A stretch of 64,000 nucleotides of DNA, from NCBI RefSeq assembly GCF_046000175.1, contig NZ_JBEOMB010000100.1, positions 78,172 through 142,171 of the forward strand, in the 5' to 3' direction. Origin of the DNA: Rhodoplanes sp046000175. Its GTDB lineage: Bacteria; Pseudomonadota; Alphaproteobacteria; Rhizobiales; Xanthobacteraceae. A program made the translations under genes and the position numbers. Shown here piece after piece: positions 52,531 to 62,055 of this stretch (positions are counted from its first letter, which is position 1; every line of letters begins with the position of its first letter). The notes under the pieces are model-generated. The model did not search any database and was not told where the DNA came from. It worked only from the letters and a program-made list of their open reading frames with translations.

Positions 52531-52785
52531 CTATCCCACGAGACCGTCGTAGTCGGCATGCGAGCCGATCCAGAACCACAAGAGCCCGCCGTCGATCTCG
52601 ACGGCCAGCGCCCTGTGCTGAAGCCCGACCCGGGCGGACCAGAACCGTCCGACCTTCTTCATGTGGAGCGAGGGGTGGCGGGGGTCCTGTTTCAGTAGCG
52701 CGAAGTTCTTGTCGGCGAGATCTCGGACGGCATCGGGCAGGCGCCGGTACGCCGTCCAGAAATCCGGGCTGGCCAGATGCTTCAT
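52531..52785 (-). CDS. RelE/ParE-family toxin
   Basis: 84-aa toxin-like protein with the RelE/ParE fold. The N-terminus is HLASPDFWTAYRRLPDAVRDL, then KNFALLKQDPRHPSLHMKKV near 28 and ARVGLQHRALAVEIDGGL, ending in FWIGSHADYDGLVG. The Arg and His residues expected for mRNA cleavage or gyrase binding cannot be assigned from sequence alone. Its start overlaps the antitoxin stop as ATGA, so translation is coupled. It sits beside the convergent scpB gene. Confidence 0.85.
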   Translation of the reverse strand: MKHLASPDFWTAYRRLPDAVRDLADKNFALLKQDPRHPSLHMKKVGRFWSARVGLQHRALAVEIDGGLLWFWIGSHADYDGLVG

Positions 52786-52982
52786 AGCTCGCGGGCGAGC
52801 CCGTCACGGTAGTCTTTCAATGCGCGCTCGGCCAGGCGATCGAGCTTTCCGTCGCTGGCGTCGCGTTCGATCTTGTCGTCGAACCGCGCCGCGTCGAACG
52901 CCGCGAACCATGCCCGGAACTGCGCGAGGTCGTTCGGCTGCAGCCGGGCGACGGCCTTCTCGATCTCGTCCAGCGTGGTCAT
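52782..52982 (-). CDS. Antitoxin of the RelE/ParE module
   Basis: 66-aa protein rich in Asp, Glu, Leu and Ala, with LDEIEKAVARLQPNDLAQFRAWF at the N-terminus (no strong HTH) and DASDGKLDRLAERALKDYRDG at the C-terminus. It is the typical small partner of this toxin type. It comes before the toxin, as usual, and would bind it through the C-terminal helix and probably autoregulate. No operator was identified in the 37-bp gap to yebC. Confidence 0.82.
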   Translation of the reverse strand: MTTLDEIEKAVARLQPNDLAQFRAWFAAFDAARFDDKIERDASDGKLDRLAERALKDYRDGLAREL

Positions 52983-53019
52983 CGAACGCTCCCGACAGAA
53001 CGAAGCACGGGCGTGTGCC

Positions 53020-53766
53020 TCACGCCCCCATCTTGGCCATGGCGGCTTCGGAGACCTCGAAGTTGGCGTAGACGTGCTGCACGTCGTCGTGCTCCTCGAG
53101 CGACTCGATCAGCTTGAACAGCTTCTCGGCCTGCTCGTCGTCGACCGCCACCGAGTTCTGCGGCTTCCACACCAGCGCCGCCTTCTTGGGCTCGCCGAAC
53201 TTCGCCTCCAGGGCCTTGGCGACGTCGCGATAGGTCTCCTGCGAGGCGTAGACCTCGTGGCCGCCCTCGGACGACACCACGTCGTCGGCGCCGGCCTCGA
53301 TCGCCGCTTCCAGCATGGCGTCGGCGGAGGCGACCTCGGGGCCGTACTCGATCACGCCGAGGCGGTCGAACATGAACGACACCGCCCCGGTCTCGGCCAG
53401 GTTGCCGCCCGACTTGGTGAAGTAGGAGCGCACGTCGGAGGCGGTGCGGTTGCGGTTGTCGGTCAGCACCTCGACGATCACGGCGACGCCGCCGGGCCCG
53501 TAGCCCTCGTAACGGATCTCGTCGTAGTTCTCGCCCTCGCTGCCGGACGCCTTCTTGATGGCGCGGTCGATCGAGTCCTTGGACATGTTCTCGGCCCGGG
53601 CCGCGATGATGGCGGCGCGCAGGCGGGCGTTCATGGCCGGATCGGGCAGGCCGAGCTTGGCCGCCACGGTGATCTCGCGGGCCAGCTTGCCGAACAGCTT
53701 GGACTTCATCGCGTCCTGCCGGCCCTTGCGATGCATGATGTTCTTGAACTGGGAATGTCCGGCCAT
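53020..53766 (-). CDS. yebC: YebC/PmpR family transcriptional regulator
   Basis: 248-aa TACO1/YebC family protein. It begins MAGHSQFKNIMHRKGRQDA, the family signature, and has GYGPGGVAVIVEVLTDNRNRT near 108 and GGNLAETGAVSFMF near 130. The family binds DNA as a regulator (PmpR) and also helps translation of proline stretches. It lies downstream of the YmdB-type gene on the same strand. The yebC-ruvC-ruvA linkage common in relatives is broken here by the toxin-antitoxin, scpB and EAL genes. Confidence 0.96.
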   Translation of the reverse strand: MAGHSQFKNIMHRKGRQDAMKSKLFGKLAREITVAAKLGLPDPAMNARLRAAIIAARAENMSKDSIDRAIKKASGSEGENYDEIRYEGYGPGGVAVIVEVLTDNRNRTASDVRSYFTKSGGNLAETGAVSFMFDRLGVIEYGPEVASADAMLEAAIEAGADDVVSSEGGHEVYASQETYRDVAKALEAKFGEPKKAALVWKPQNSVAVDDEQAEKLFKLIESLEEHDDVQHVYANFEVSEAAMAKMGA

Positions 53767-53991
53767 GTCGGGTCCTGTCGGGCTCGGTCGTGTCTGTGCG
53801 GTCGCGACTCTGCGGTCGGGACCGTGTCGTCGGGTTCGTCGAGGGGTCGCGCCGCAACCGCGGGATGCGGGCGCGCCGACGTCCTCGGGGTCGCCTCGAG
53901 GCGCAGATATAAAGAGGCGCGCCGGCAAAAGCCATATTCGGGCCGGTCCCGCAAGGGGCGGGAGCCCCGGGGGACGGCGCTCGGTGGTGGG

Positions 53992-54822
53992 TCAGGCGGT
54001 CCAGAAGGCCGGGACGGCGGGCTCCAGCGCGCCACCGATCCGCACCGGCGCCACCTTGGCGGCGAGGCCGGTCTTGTCGTCGGTCTCTACCGCGAGGCCG
54101 CACAGGGTGGCCGGGCCGCCGCCCGGCTCGAACCGGCCGCCCGGGATGCGCCGCAGGAAGCGGTTGAGCGGCTCGTCCTTGGCCATGCCGATGACGGTGT
54201 CGTAGTCGCCCGTCATGCCGACGTCGCTCATGAAGGCGGTGCCGCCCGGCAGGATCCGGTGGTCGGCGGTCGGCGCGTGGGTGTGGGTGCCGACCACCAG
54301 GCTCGCCCGTCCGTCGAGGAAGTGGCCCATCGCCTGCTTCTCGCTGGTCGTCTCGGCGTGCATGTCGACCACGATGGCGTCGGCGGCGTCGCGCAGCGGG
54401 CAGGCGGCGATCTCGCGCTCGACCGCCGCGAACGGGTCGTCGAGCGGATCCATGAAGACGCGGCCGAGCAGGTTGGTCACCAGCACACGGGCGCCGTTGC
54501 GGGCCTCGACCAGGGCGACGCCGCGGCCCGGCGTGCCGGGCGGATAGTTGAGCGGGCGGACGAGCTTCTCGGCCCGCTCGATGAACACGAGCGCCTCGCG
54601 CTGGTCCCAGGAGTGGTTGCCGAGCGTCACGGCGTCGGCGCCGGCCGAGAGGAGGTCGTGGTAGATCAGCTCGGTGATGCCGAAGCCGCCGGCCGCGTTC
54701 TCGCCGTTGACCACCACGAAGTCGAGCCGCCAGTCGCGCACCAGCTCGGGCAGCCGCTCCAGCACCACGGCCCGGCCGCTGCGGCCGACCACATCGCCGA
54801 TGAAGAGAATTCGCACGCTCAC
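53992..54822 (-). CDS. YmdB/TIGR00282 family metallophosphoesterase
   Basis: 276-aa phosphodiesterase of the YmdB family. Metal-site motifs are FIGDVVGRSGR near 7, VVNGENAAGG near 40, TLGNHSWDQ near 67, DMHAETTSEKQAMG near 151 and VGTHTHAPTAD near 174. B. subtilis YmdB hydrolyses cyclic nucleotides and affects biofilm genes. The start is GTG at 54822 (GTG at 54816 is also possible); the longer frame to 54888 lacks the family N-terminus. It lies between fau and yebC. Confidence 0.9.
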   Translation of the reverse strand: MSVRILFIGDVVGRSGRAVVLERLPELVRDWRLDFVVVNGENAAGGFGITELIYHDLLSAGADAVTLGNHSWDQREALVFIERAEKLVRPLNYPPGTPGRGVALVEARNGARVLVTNLLGRVFMDPLDDPFAAVEREIAACPLRDAADAIVVDMHAETTSEKQAMGHFLDGRASLVVGTHTHAPTADHRILPGGTAFMSDVGMTGDYDTVIGMAKDEPLNRFLRRIPGGRFEPGGGPATLCGLAVETDDKTGLAAKVAPVRIGGALEPAVPAFWTA

Positions 54823-54901
54823 ACGTCCCGAAGGTTCTGCGGTCGGACGTCCCCGGAGGCGCGACCGGCCGGCGCCGCCGCGCGGCACCGGGGCGCAGCG
54901 C

Positions 54902-55513
54902 CTAGCGGCAATCGATGATCTCGGCCTCCGTTAGCACGAGATCGAGCCGCGCGTCGCGCTCGTTCGCCGGCACCCGCACGATCTCCTGGGACGCATAGGC
55001 GAGCCCGATGGCGACCACCGGCCTCTCGGCCCGCAGCGCCGCGAGGGTCATGTCGTAATGGCCGGCGCCGTAGCCGATCCGGTGGCCGGCCCGGTCGAAG
55101 GCCGCGAGCGGCACCAGCAGCACGTCGGGAACGACGATAGGGGCCTCCGGGCCGGGCTCCAAGAGGCCGAAGCCCGCGGTGGTCAGCGGCACGCCCGGCG
55201 CCCAGGCGCGGAACAGAAGCGGTTTTCCGCGCCCTTGCACCACCGGCAGCGCGAGTCCCGCGCCGTTCTCGACGAACCGGCGCATCAGCGGCGCCGGATC
55301 GATCTCGCTGTGGATCGCCATATAGGCCGACACGACCGTGCCGGCGCCGACCGGCACGGGCAGGGGGCGTGCCGCGATCGCCTCGGCGGCGGCGGCGCGG
55401 TCCTCGGCGGCGAGCTCGTCGCGGCGATCGAGCGCCGCCCTGCGCAGCGCCGCCTTCGCGGCGGCGACTTGATCGTTCGGGTGGACCGGGTCGTTCGGGT
55501 GTCTTGGGCTCAT
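54902..55513 (-). CDS. 5-formyltetrahydrofolate cyclo-ligase
   Basis: 203-aa ATP-dependent enzyme that converts 5-formyl-THF to 5,10-methenyl-THF. Seen are SEIDPAPLMRRF near 70, LALPVVQGRGKPLLFRAW near 85, the substrate loop VPLAAFDRAGHRIGYGAGHYD near 140 (split at GHRIGYG) and VAIGLAYASQ at the end. It lies directly downstream of the 6S RNA, as ygfA does after ssrS in E. coli. The ATG at 55513 is preferred to one at 55555 inside the RNA spacer. Confidence 0.93.
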   Translation of the reverse strand: MSPRHPNDPVHPNDQVAAAKAALRRAALDRRDELAAEDRAAAAEAIAARPLPVPVGAGTVVSAYMAIHSEIDPAPLMRRFVENGAGLALPVVQGRGKPLLFRAWAPGVPLTTAGFGLLEPGPEAPIVVPDVLLVPLAAFDRAGHRIGYGAGHYDMTLAALRAERPVVAIGLAYASQEIVRVPANERDARLDLVLTEAEIIDCR

Positions 55514-55583
55514 GCGCGGCGCGGTCGCTCCCGGGACGGGGCAGGGGAGGGCCATCGACCTGGAGGGCCGGGCCGGAAAAGAA

Positions 55584-55744
55584 GTGCGGAGCCGCCTGAG
55601 CCGTCGGAGTATGCGATCCCGGGTTCCCTACCATGGTAGGTGGGCGCCATGTGTCCGGGCCCACGGGCCCGGCCAGGGACAGCTCCCTTCAGGATCGATA
55701 AGGCCCCGGGGAAAAGACCCCAAACGCACCCCGCAGCCCCGCAC
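55584..55744 (-). ncRNA. ssrS: 6S RNA
   Basis: Between zapA and the cyclo-ligase gene, the conserved place of 6S RNA. The 161-base transcript on the minus strand has a closing stem of 12 consecutive pairs: its 5' end GTGCGGGGCTGC pairs with its 3' end GCGGCTCCGCAC (two G-U pairs). A central part follows with internal hairpins, including CCTACCATGGTAGG near the 3' third. This is the long, bubble-containing hairpin that imitates an open promoter and binds the housekeeping RNA polymerase. Exact ends need transcript mapping. Confidence 0.82.
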
Positions 55745-55804
55745 GACCTATCTAGTCGTTTGCGCGCCGCGCCGCCACCCGTTCGGGAGAGCTTCGCATG
55801 GCTG

Positions 55805-55958
55805 GACCATTCCGAGGCGTCAGTCCGGGGCGGCGCCATCGGGTCCGGCCTTCGGCCGGCCCGACGACAGGCTCCGCGCCGAACCCGGAATCCAGTCCGG
55901 ACTGCCGAGCGCGCGGCTGGATTCCGGGTTCCCGCCTTCGGCGCGCCCCGGAATGACG
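55805..55958. repeat. Palindromic repeat pair, family D, locus 3
   Basis: A degenerate left unit (from CATTCCGAGGCG, with an inner hairpin GGCCTTCGGCC) ends in GAACCCGGAATCCAG. The right unit runs from GGATTCCGGGTTCCC to GCCCCGGAATGACGG. It lies between 6S RNA and zapA. Confidence 0.78.
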
Positions 55959-56035
55959 GCGTATGCAACGCGCTCGTGCGGGCGAGGGGCTGCCACTCGC
56001 TGCAAAAAGTGATGTCGGAGCGTGAGGTGCCGTCG

Positions 56036-56422
56036 TCACCCGGCCGGCAGCTCGTGACCGTCGGCGCCGTGGTCGAGGGCGCGGGTGACCCGCTCGATGC
56101 GCTCGGCGGCCGAATCGAGGGCGGCCGCGATCGCCGCCGTTGTCGCCTGGCTGCGCTCGGCGGCGGCCCGGCGGGTTTCCTGGAGCTCCGTCGCCTCCTC
56201 CTCGAACCGGCGGGCGCGCTGCGACGCCTCGGCCAGCTCGTCGGCGATCAGCAGGGCCGCCATGACGGTCAGCCGCATGTCGCCGATCTCGCCGAAATTG
56301 GTGCGCAGCTTGGTGATGCGCTGGTCGAGGTCGTGGGCGAGCCGGGCCAGATGGTGCTCCTGCCCGTCGTCGCAGGCCATCCGGTACTGCCGGCCGTTGA
56401 TCGTCACGCTGACATGAGCCAT
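56036..56422 (-). CDS. zapA: Cell division protein ZapA
   Basis: 128-aa ZapA. The N-terminal FtsZ-binding part has AHVSVTINGRQYRMACDDG and LARLAHDLDQRITKLR. A long coiled coil follows (about 55-120). ZapA binds FtsZ filaments at the Z ring. The ATG at 56422 is supported by AAGG and the family N-terminus. The frame is open further upstream through Ala/Pro low-complexity DNA, which is not taken as coding. It is followed by 6S RNA and the cyclo-ligase gene. Confidence 0.9.
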   Translation of the reverse strand: MAHVSVTINGRQYRMACDDGQEHHLARLAHDLDQRITKLRTNFGEIGDMRLTVMAALLIADELAEASQRARRFEEEATELQETRRAAAERSQATTAAIAAALDSAAERIERVTRALDHGADGHELPAG

Positions 56423-56576
56423 GGCCGACCTTGCTGCGCCGGACCGCGTTGCGCCGGGAGCTGCTGCGTCCGATTCGACGGCGCCCGATCCGGCTGCACC
56501 GGACCGCGAGGCGCTCGCCCGCGCCGCATCGAGAAGAGCCCCACGATTCGTTCCTCCGAGCGCCATCGGGCGACCC

Positions 56577-56861
56577 TCATCCGGTCTCGTCGGTGGCGAG
56601 CACGGCCCGCACCGTCGCGATCGCCGCGTCGAGCCGGCCGGCCACCTCGCGGCCGACGCCGTCGAGCCGCTGCGCCCGCGCCGTCTCGCGGTCGAGCGCA
56701 TCGGCGAGGCGCGCCCGGTCTGCGCCGAGCGTGTGGACCTGCTCGGACAGCGCGCTGAGGCCGCGCTCCAGCTCGTGCCGGCGCTCGACCGCCTCCTCCA
56801 ACGCCGCGAGGGCCCGCTGGAGCCGGGTGCTGGCCGCTTCCACGATCGTGCTGTCGCTCAT
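56577..56861 (-). CDS. DUF4164 coiled-coil protein
   Basis: 94-aa protein predicted to be one long coiled coil (heptads from about 10 to 85: RLQRALAALEEAVERRHELERGL, then LSEQVHTLGADRARLADALD, by segments). It is a DUF4164 member, usually next to zapA in Hyphomicrobiales, so a role with the division ring is likely but unproven. It is divergent from tkt. Confidence 0.82.
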   Translation of the reverse strand: MSDSTIVEAASTRLQRALAALEEAVERRHELERGLSALSEQVHTLGADRARLADALDRETARAQRLDGVGREVAGRLDAAIATVRAVLATDETG

Positions 56862-57252
56862 GGCGCCCTCGCCCCGCCATTCTGCAGCCGCTTCCCGGTG
56901 CGCTCACGGACCCGCACCGCGGGCTCGTCCGGCTACCCCTGACTTCCCCGAAAGCATGAAATGGCAAGCAGATGCAGGGCGAACCTTACGGGCGTTCGCA
57001 ATCCCCCGTCAATGCGATGCACACAGGTCCGACAGCCTCGGCGCGAAATCCCGCGCGTCCCGCGCCGGCAGGCCGCGCCAAAGGCGGCGCTGTCGCGTTG
57101 ACAGTGTCATACGGGCTGCCTATCAGGTCCTAAGCCTCGCCAGACGAGGCCTTCGGCCGGTGCCGTCGCGACGTCCGCCTCCCCCGACTGCGTCAGTCCA
57201 CGAAGGTGCATCGCGGCCGACGCCGACCTCCGCAGGCACACAGGAGGCCGAC
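56862..57252. other. 391-bp divergent intergenic region, DUF4164 to tkt
   Basis: No gene is seen. It holds the tkt promoter (57098-57126) and the tkt ribosome binding site AGGAGG (57242-57247). No obvious operator for a CbbR-type regulator was identified. Confidence 0.6.
57098..57126 (+). promoter_or_regulatory. tkt promoter
   Basis: TTGACA at 57098-57103 and TATCAG at 57121-57126 are separated by exactly 17 bp. The -35 is perfect and the -10 fits alphaproteobacterial sigma-70 promoters. The leader would be about 120 bases. It could serve tkt and, by readthrough, gap-pgk-fba. Confidence 0.6.
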
Positions 57253-59256
<2,004 letters not shown>

Positions 59257-59376
59257 AAAAAGCCGCCGTACGGGTCGTGTAGAACCGACCTATATCAAGG
59301 CGGCCGACGGCGAGATCGGATCGACATGGCGCGCGGCCCGCCGGGCTGCGCTTGTGGGCATGGAAGGGAGACCAGC

Positions 59377-60384
59377 ATGGCTGTACGGGTGGCAATCAAC
59401 GGCTTCGGCCGGATCGGACGCAACGTTCTGCGCGCGGCCGCCGAGGCGGGCCGCACCGACATCGAGTTCGTCGCGATCAACGATCTCGCCCCGGTCGAGA
59501 CCAACGCGCACCTGCTGCGCTTCGATTCCGTCCACGGCCGCTATCCGGGCGTCGTGAAGGTCGAGGGCGACTCGATCGACATCGGCCACGGCAAGATCAA
59601 GGTCACGGCGATCAAGGATCCGACCACGCTGCCGTGGAAGGAGCTCGGCGTCGACATCGCGATGGAGTGCACCGGCATCTTCACGGCCAAGGACAAGGCC
59701 AAGATGCATCTCGACGCCGGCGCCAAGCGGGTGCTGGTCTCCGCCCCGTCGGACGGCGCTGACCTGACGGTCGTCTACGGCGTCAACAACGACAAGCTGA
59801 CCAAGGAGCATCTGGTCGTCTCCAACGCCTCCTGCACGACCAACTGCCTCGCCCCGGTCGTCAAGGTCCTCAACGACGCCATCGGCATCGACAAGGGCTT
59901 CATGACGACGATCCACTCCTACACCAACGACCAGCCGTCGCTCGATCAGGTCCACAAGGATCTGTACCGCGCCCGCGCCGCCGCCCTGTCGATGATCCCG
60001 ACCTCGACGGGCGCCGCCAAGGCGGTCGGCCTCGTGCTGCCGGAGCTCAAGGGCAAGCTCGACGGCGTCGCCGTCCGGGTGCCGACCCCGAACGTCTCGG
60101 TCGTCGACCTGAAGTTCATCGCCAAGCGGGCGACCTCGAAGGACGAGATCACGGCCGCCATCAAGGCCGCGGCCGACGGCCCGCTGAAGGGCATCCTCGG
60201 CTACACCGAGCAGCCCAACGTGTCGTCGGACTTCAACCACGACCCGCACTCGTCGGTGTTCCACGTCGACCAGACCAAGGTCATGGACGGCACCCTGGTG
60301 CGCGTGATGTCCTGGTACGACAACGAGTGGGGCTTCTCCAACCGCATGCTCGACACCGCGGTGGCGATGGCGAAGCTGATCTGA
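59377..60384 (+). CDS. gap: Glyceraldehyde-3-phosphate dehydrogenase, type I
   Basis: 335-aa NAD(P)-dependent enzyme of glycolysis and the Calvin cycle. The N-terminal RVAINGFGRIGRNVLRAA binds the cofactor, and the active-site Cys is in SNASCTTNCLAPVVK near 155. HSYTNDQ supplies the His. The C-terminus SWYDNEWGFSNRM is the family hallmark. A start at 59326 lies too far upstream; the ATG at 59377 follows AAGGGAG. It is between tkt and pgk. NAD versus NADP specificity is not assigned. Confidence 0.97.
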   Translation: MAVRVAINGFGRIGRNVLRAAAEAGRTDIEFVAINDLAPVETNAHLLRFDSVHGRYPGVVKVEGDSIDIGHGKIKVTAIKDPTTLPWKELGVDIAMECTGIFTAKDKAKMHLDAGAKRVLVSAPSDGADLTVVYGVNNDKLTKEHLVVSNASCTTNCLAPVVKVLNDAIGIDKGFMTTIHSYTNDQPSLDQVHKDLYRARAAALSMIPTSTGAAKAVGLVLPELKGKLDGVAVRVPTPNVSVVDLKFIAKRATSKDEITAAIKAAADGPLKGILGYTEQPNVSSDFNHDPHSSVFHVDQTKVMDGTLVRVMSWYDNEWGFSNRMLDTAVAMAKLI

Positions 60385-60391
60385 GACCGCG

Positions 60392-60705
60392 ATGGACCGC
60401 ACGCCGGACGGCAGCGAGACGGGGGGCGGCGGCATGCCGCCTCACGATCGTCGCGTCGCCCGGCGGTGGGACGGCCACGCCGGTCCGAAGACGTTGCTTC
60501 GCACGATCGAGGCGAAGCCGGGCGCGATGGACACCGAGCCGAGCGCCCTCGACACGAAGCCGAGCACGGCCGTGGATTCGGTCGCCGAATTGCGCGGGCG
60601 ACTGTCCCGACCGCCCACCTGGACCAGCTCCTGGTGGCTCTCGTCGCGACGTGGGGCGCCGGCGCAATCGTCGGCTTGATGATTTTCCGGTTGGGGATCA
60701 GATGA
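60392..60705 (+). pseudogene. Small gene between gap and pgk with an apparent -1 frameshift
   Basis: Two overlapping frames read as one protein if shifted by -1 near 60612. The first (from ATG 60392 or 60524) gives KPSTAVDSVAELRGRLSR. The second continues with TAHLDQLLVALVATWGAG and AIVGLMIFRLGIR, a C-terminal membrane anchor, and stops at 60703-60705, where its TGA overlaps the pgk ATG as ATGA. The coupling shows that the second frame belongs to a gene. It may be a recent mutation, a sequence error or programmed frameshifting. Function is unknown. Confidence 0.55.
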
Positions 60706-61898
60706 CCGCATTCAGAACACTCGACCAGGCCGACGTGAAGGGCAAGCGCGTCCTCGTCCGCCTCGACCTCAACGTGCCGACCGAGAACGGCAAGGTGACC
60801 GACGTGACCCGCATCGAGCGGGCCGCGCCGACCATCACCGAGCTCACGTCCAAGGGCGCCAAGGTGATCCTGCTCTCCCACTTCGGTCGTCCGAAGGGCG
60901 GGCCGGATCCCAAGTACTCGCTCGCCCCGGTCGCCGCCGCGGTCGCCGAGGTGATCGGCAAGCCGGTCGCCTTCGCGTCCGACTGCATCGGCGAGCCGGC
61001 CGAGATGGCCGCCGCCGCCATGCAGCCCGGCGACGTGCTGTGCCTGGAGAACACCCGCTTCCACAAGGAAGAGGAGAAGAACGACCCGGACTTCGTCGAC
61101 AAGCTCGCGGCGCTCGGCGACATCTGGGTCAACGACGCGTTCTCGGCGGCGCACCGCGCCCACGCCTCGACCGAGGGCCTCGGCCACAAGCTGCCAGCCT
61201 ATGCGGGGCGCAGCATGCAGGCCGAGCTGGAGGCGCTCGGCAAGGCGCTGGAGCAGCCCAAGCGCCCGGTCGCCGCCGTGGTCGGCGGCGCCAAGGTGTC
61301 GGGCAAGCTCGATCTGCTCGGCAACCTGCTCGACAAGGTCGACGTGCTGATCATCGGCGGCGGCATGGCCAACACGTTCCTGGCCGCGCAGGGCCATCCG
61401 GTCGGCAAGTCGCTGTGCGAACCGGACCTGATCCCGACCGCCAACGACATCCTCGCCAAGGCGAAGGCGAGCGGCAAGCAGATCGTGCTGCCGGTCGACG
61501 CCGTCGTCGCCGAGACGTTCGCGGCCAACGCGCCGTCGCGCGTCGCCGCCCTCGACGAGGTCGGCCCGACCGAGATGATCCTCGACATCGGCCCGCGCTC
61601 GATCGAGCACGTCGTGTCGGAGCTGGAGCTGATCAAGACGGTGCTGTGGAACGGCCCGTTCGGCGCCTTCGAGATCGAGCCCTTCGACACCGGGACGGTC
61701 GAGATCGCCGAGGCCGCGGCCGAGCTGACGGCGGCCGGCAAGCTGGTCACCATCGCGGGCGGCGGCGACACCGTGTCGGCCCTCAACCACGCCGGCGCGG
61801 CCGACCGCTTCACCTACATCTCGACGGCGGGCGGCGCCTTCCTGGAGATGCTGGAGGGCAAGGCGCTGCCGGGCGTCGAGATTCTCCGGGCGAAGTGA
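60702..61898 (+). CDS. pgk: Phosphoglycerate kinase
   Basis: 398-aa kinase that makes 3-phosphoglycerate and ATP (or the reverse in the Calvin cycle). Conserved points are VLVRLDLNVPTENG near 17, SHFGRPKGGPDPKYS near 60, LENTRFHKEEEKND near 108, FSAAHRAHAS, VVGGAKVSGKLDLL near 190, NGPFGAFEI near 320 and the nucleotide loop AGGGDTVSALN near 345. The ATG overlaps the stop of the preceding small gene. The 157-bp gap to fba contains tandem repeats. Confidence 0.97.
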   Translation: MTAFRTLDQADVKGKRVLVRLDLNVPTENGKVTDVTRIERAAPTITELTSKGAKVILLSHFGRPKGGPDPKYSLAPVAAAVAEVIGKPVAFASDCIGEPAEMAAAAMQPGDVLCLENTRFHKEEEKNDPDFVDKLAALGDIWVNDAFSAAHRAHASTEGLGHKLPAYAGRSMQAELEALGKALEQPKRPVAAVVGGAKVSGKLDLLGNLLDKVDVLIIGGGMANTFLAAQGHPVGKSLCEPDLIPTANDILAKAKASGKQIVLPVDAVVAETFAANAPSRVAALDEVGPTEMILDIGPRSIEHVVSELELIKTVLWNGPFGAFEIEPFDTGTVEIAEAAAELTAAGKLVTIAGGGDTVSALNHAGAADRFTYISTAGGAFLEMLEGKALPGVEILRAK

Positions 61899-61936
61899 TC
61901 ATTGCGGCCGTCGTGATCCCTTCGGGCGAAGCGATC

Positions 61937-62041
61937 ACGACGGCGACACTCACGACGGCGACACTCACGGCGGCGACATATACCGCGGCGAAGTTCACAG
62001 CGGCGAAGTTCACAGCGGCGACAGTCATCAGGGCGAAACAG
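61937..62041. repeat. Seven tandem 15-bp repeats between pgk and fba
   Basis: Units of exactly 15 bp: two ACGACGGCGACACTC, then ACGGCGGCGACATAT, ACCGCGGCGAAGTTC, ACAGCGGCGAAGTTC, ACAGCGGCGACAGTC and ATCAGGGCGAAACAG. The array ends 14 bp before the fba start. In the forward frame it would read as a TAAKF-like pentapeptide repeat, but there is no gene here. The function, if any, may be as a leader spacer. Confidence 0.85.
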
Positions 62042-62055
62042 GACGGGAGACGACG

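Noticed and set aside
61937..62041. CRISPR-like array or pentapeptide-repeat gene
   Set aside because: Units are 15 bp with no spacers, no cas genes are present, and no start codon or ribosome site goes with the pentapeptide reading.
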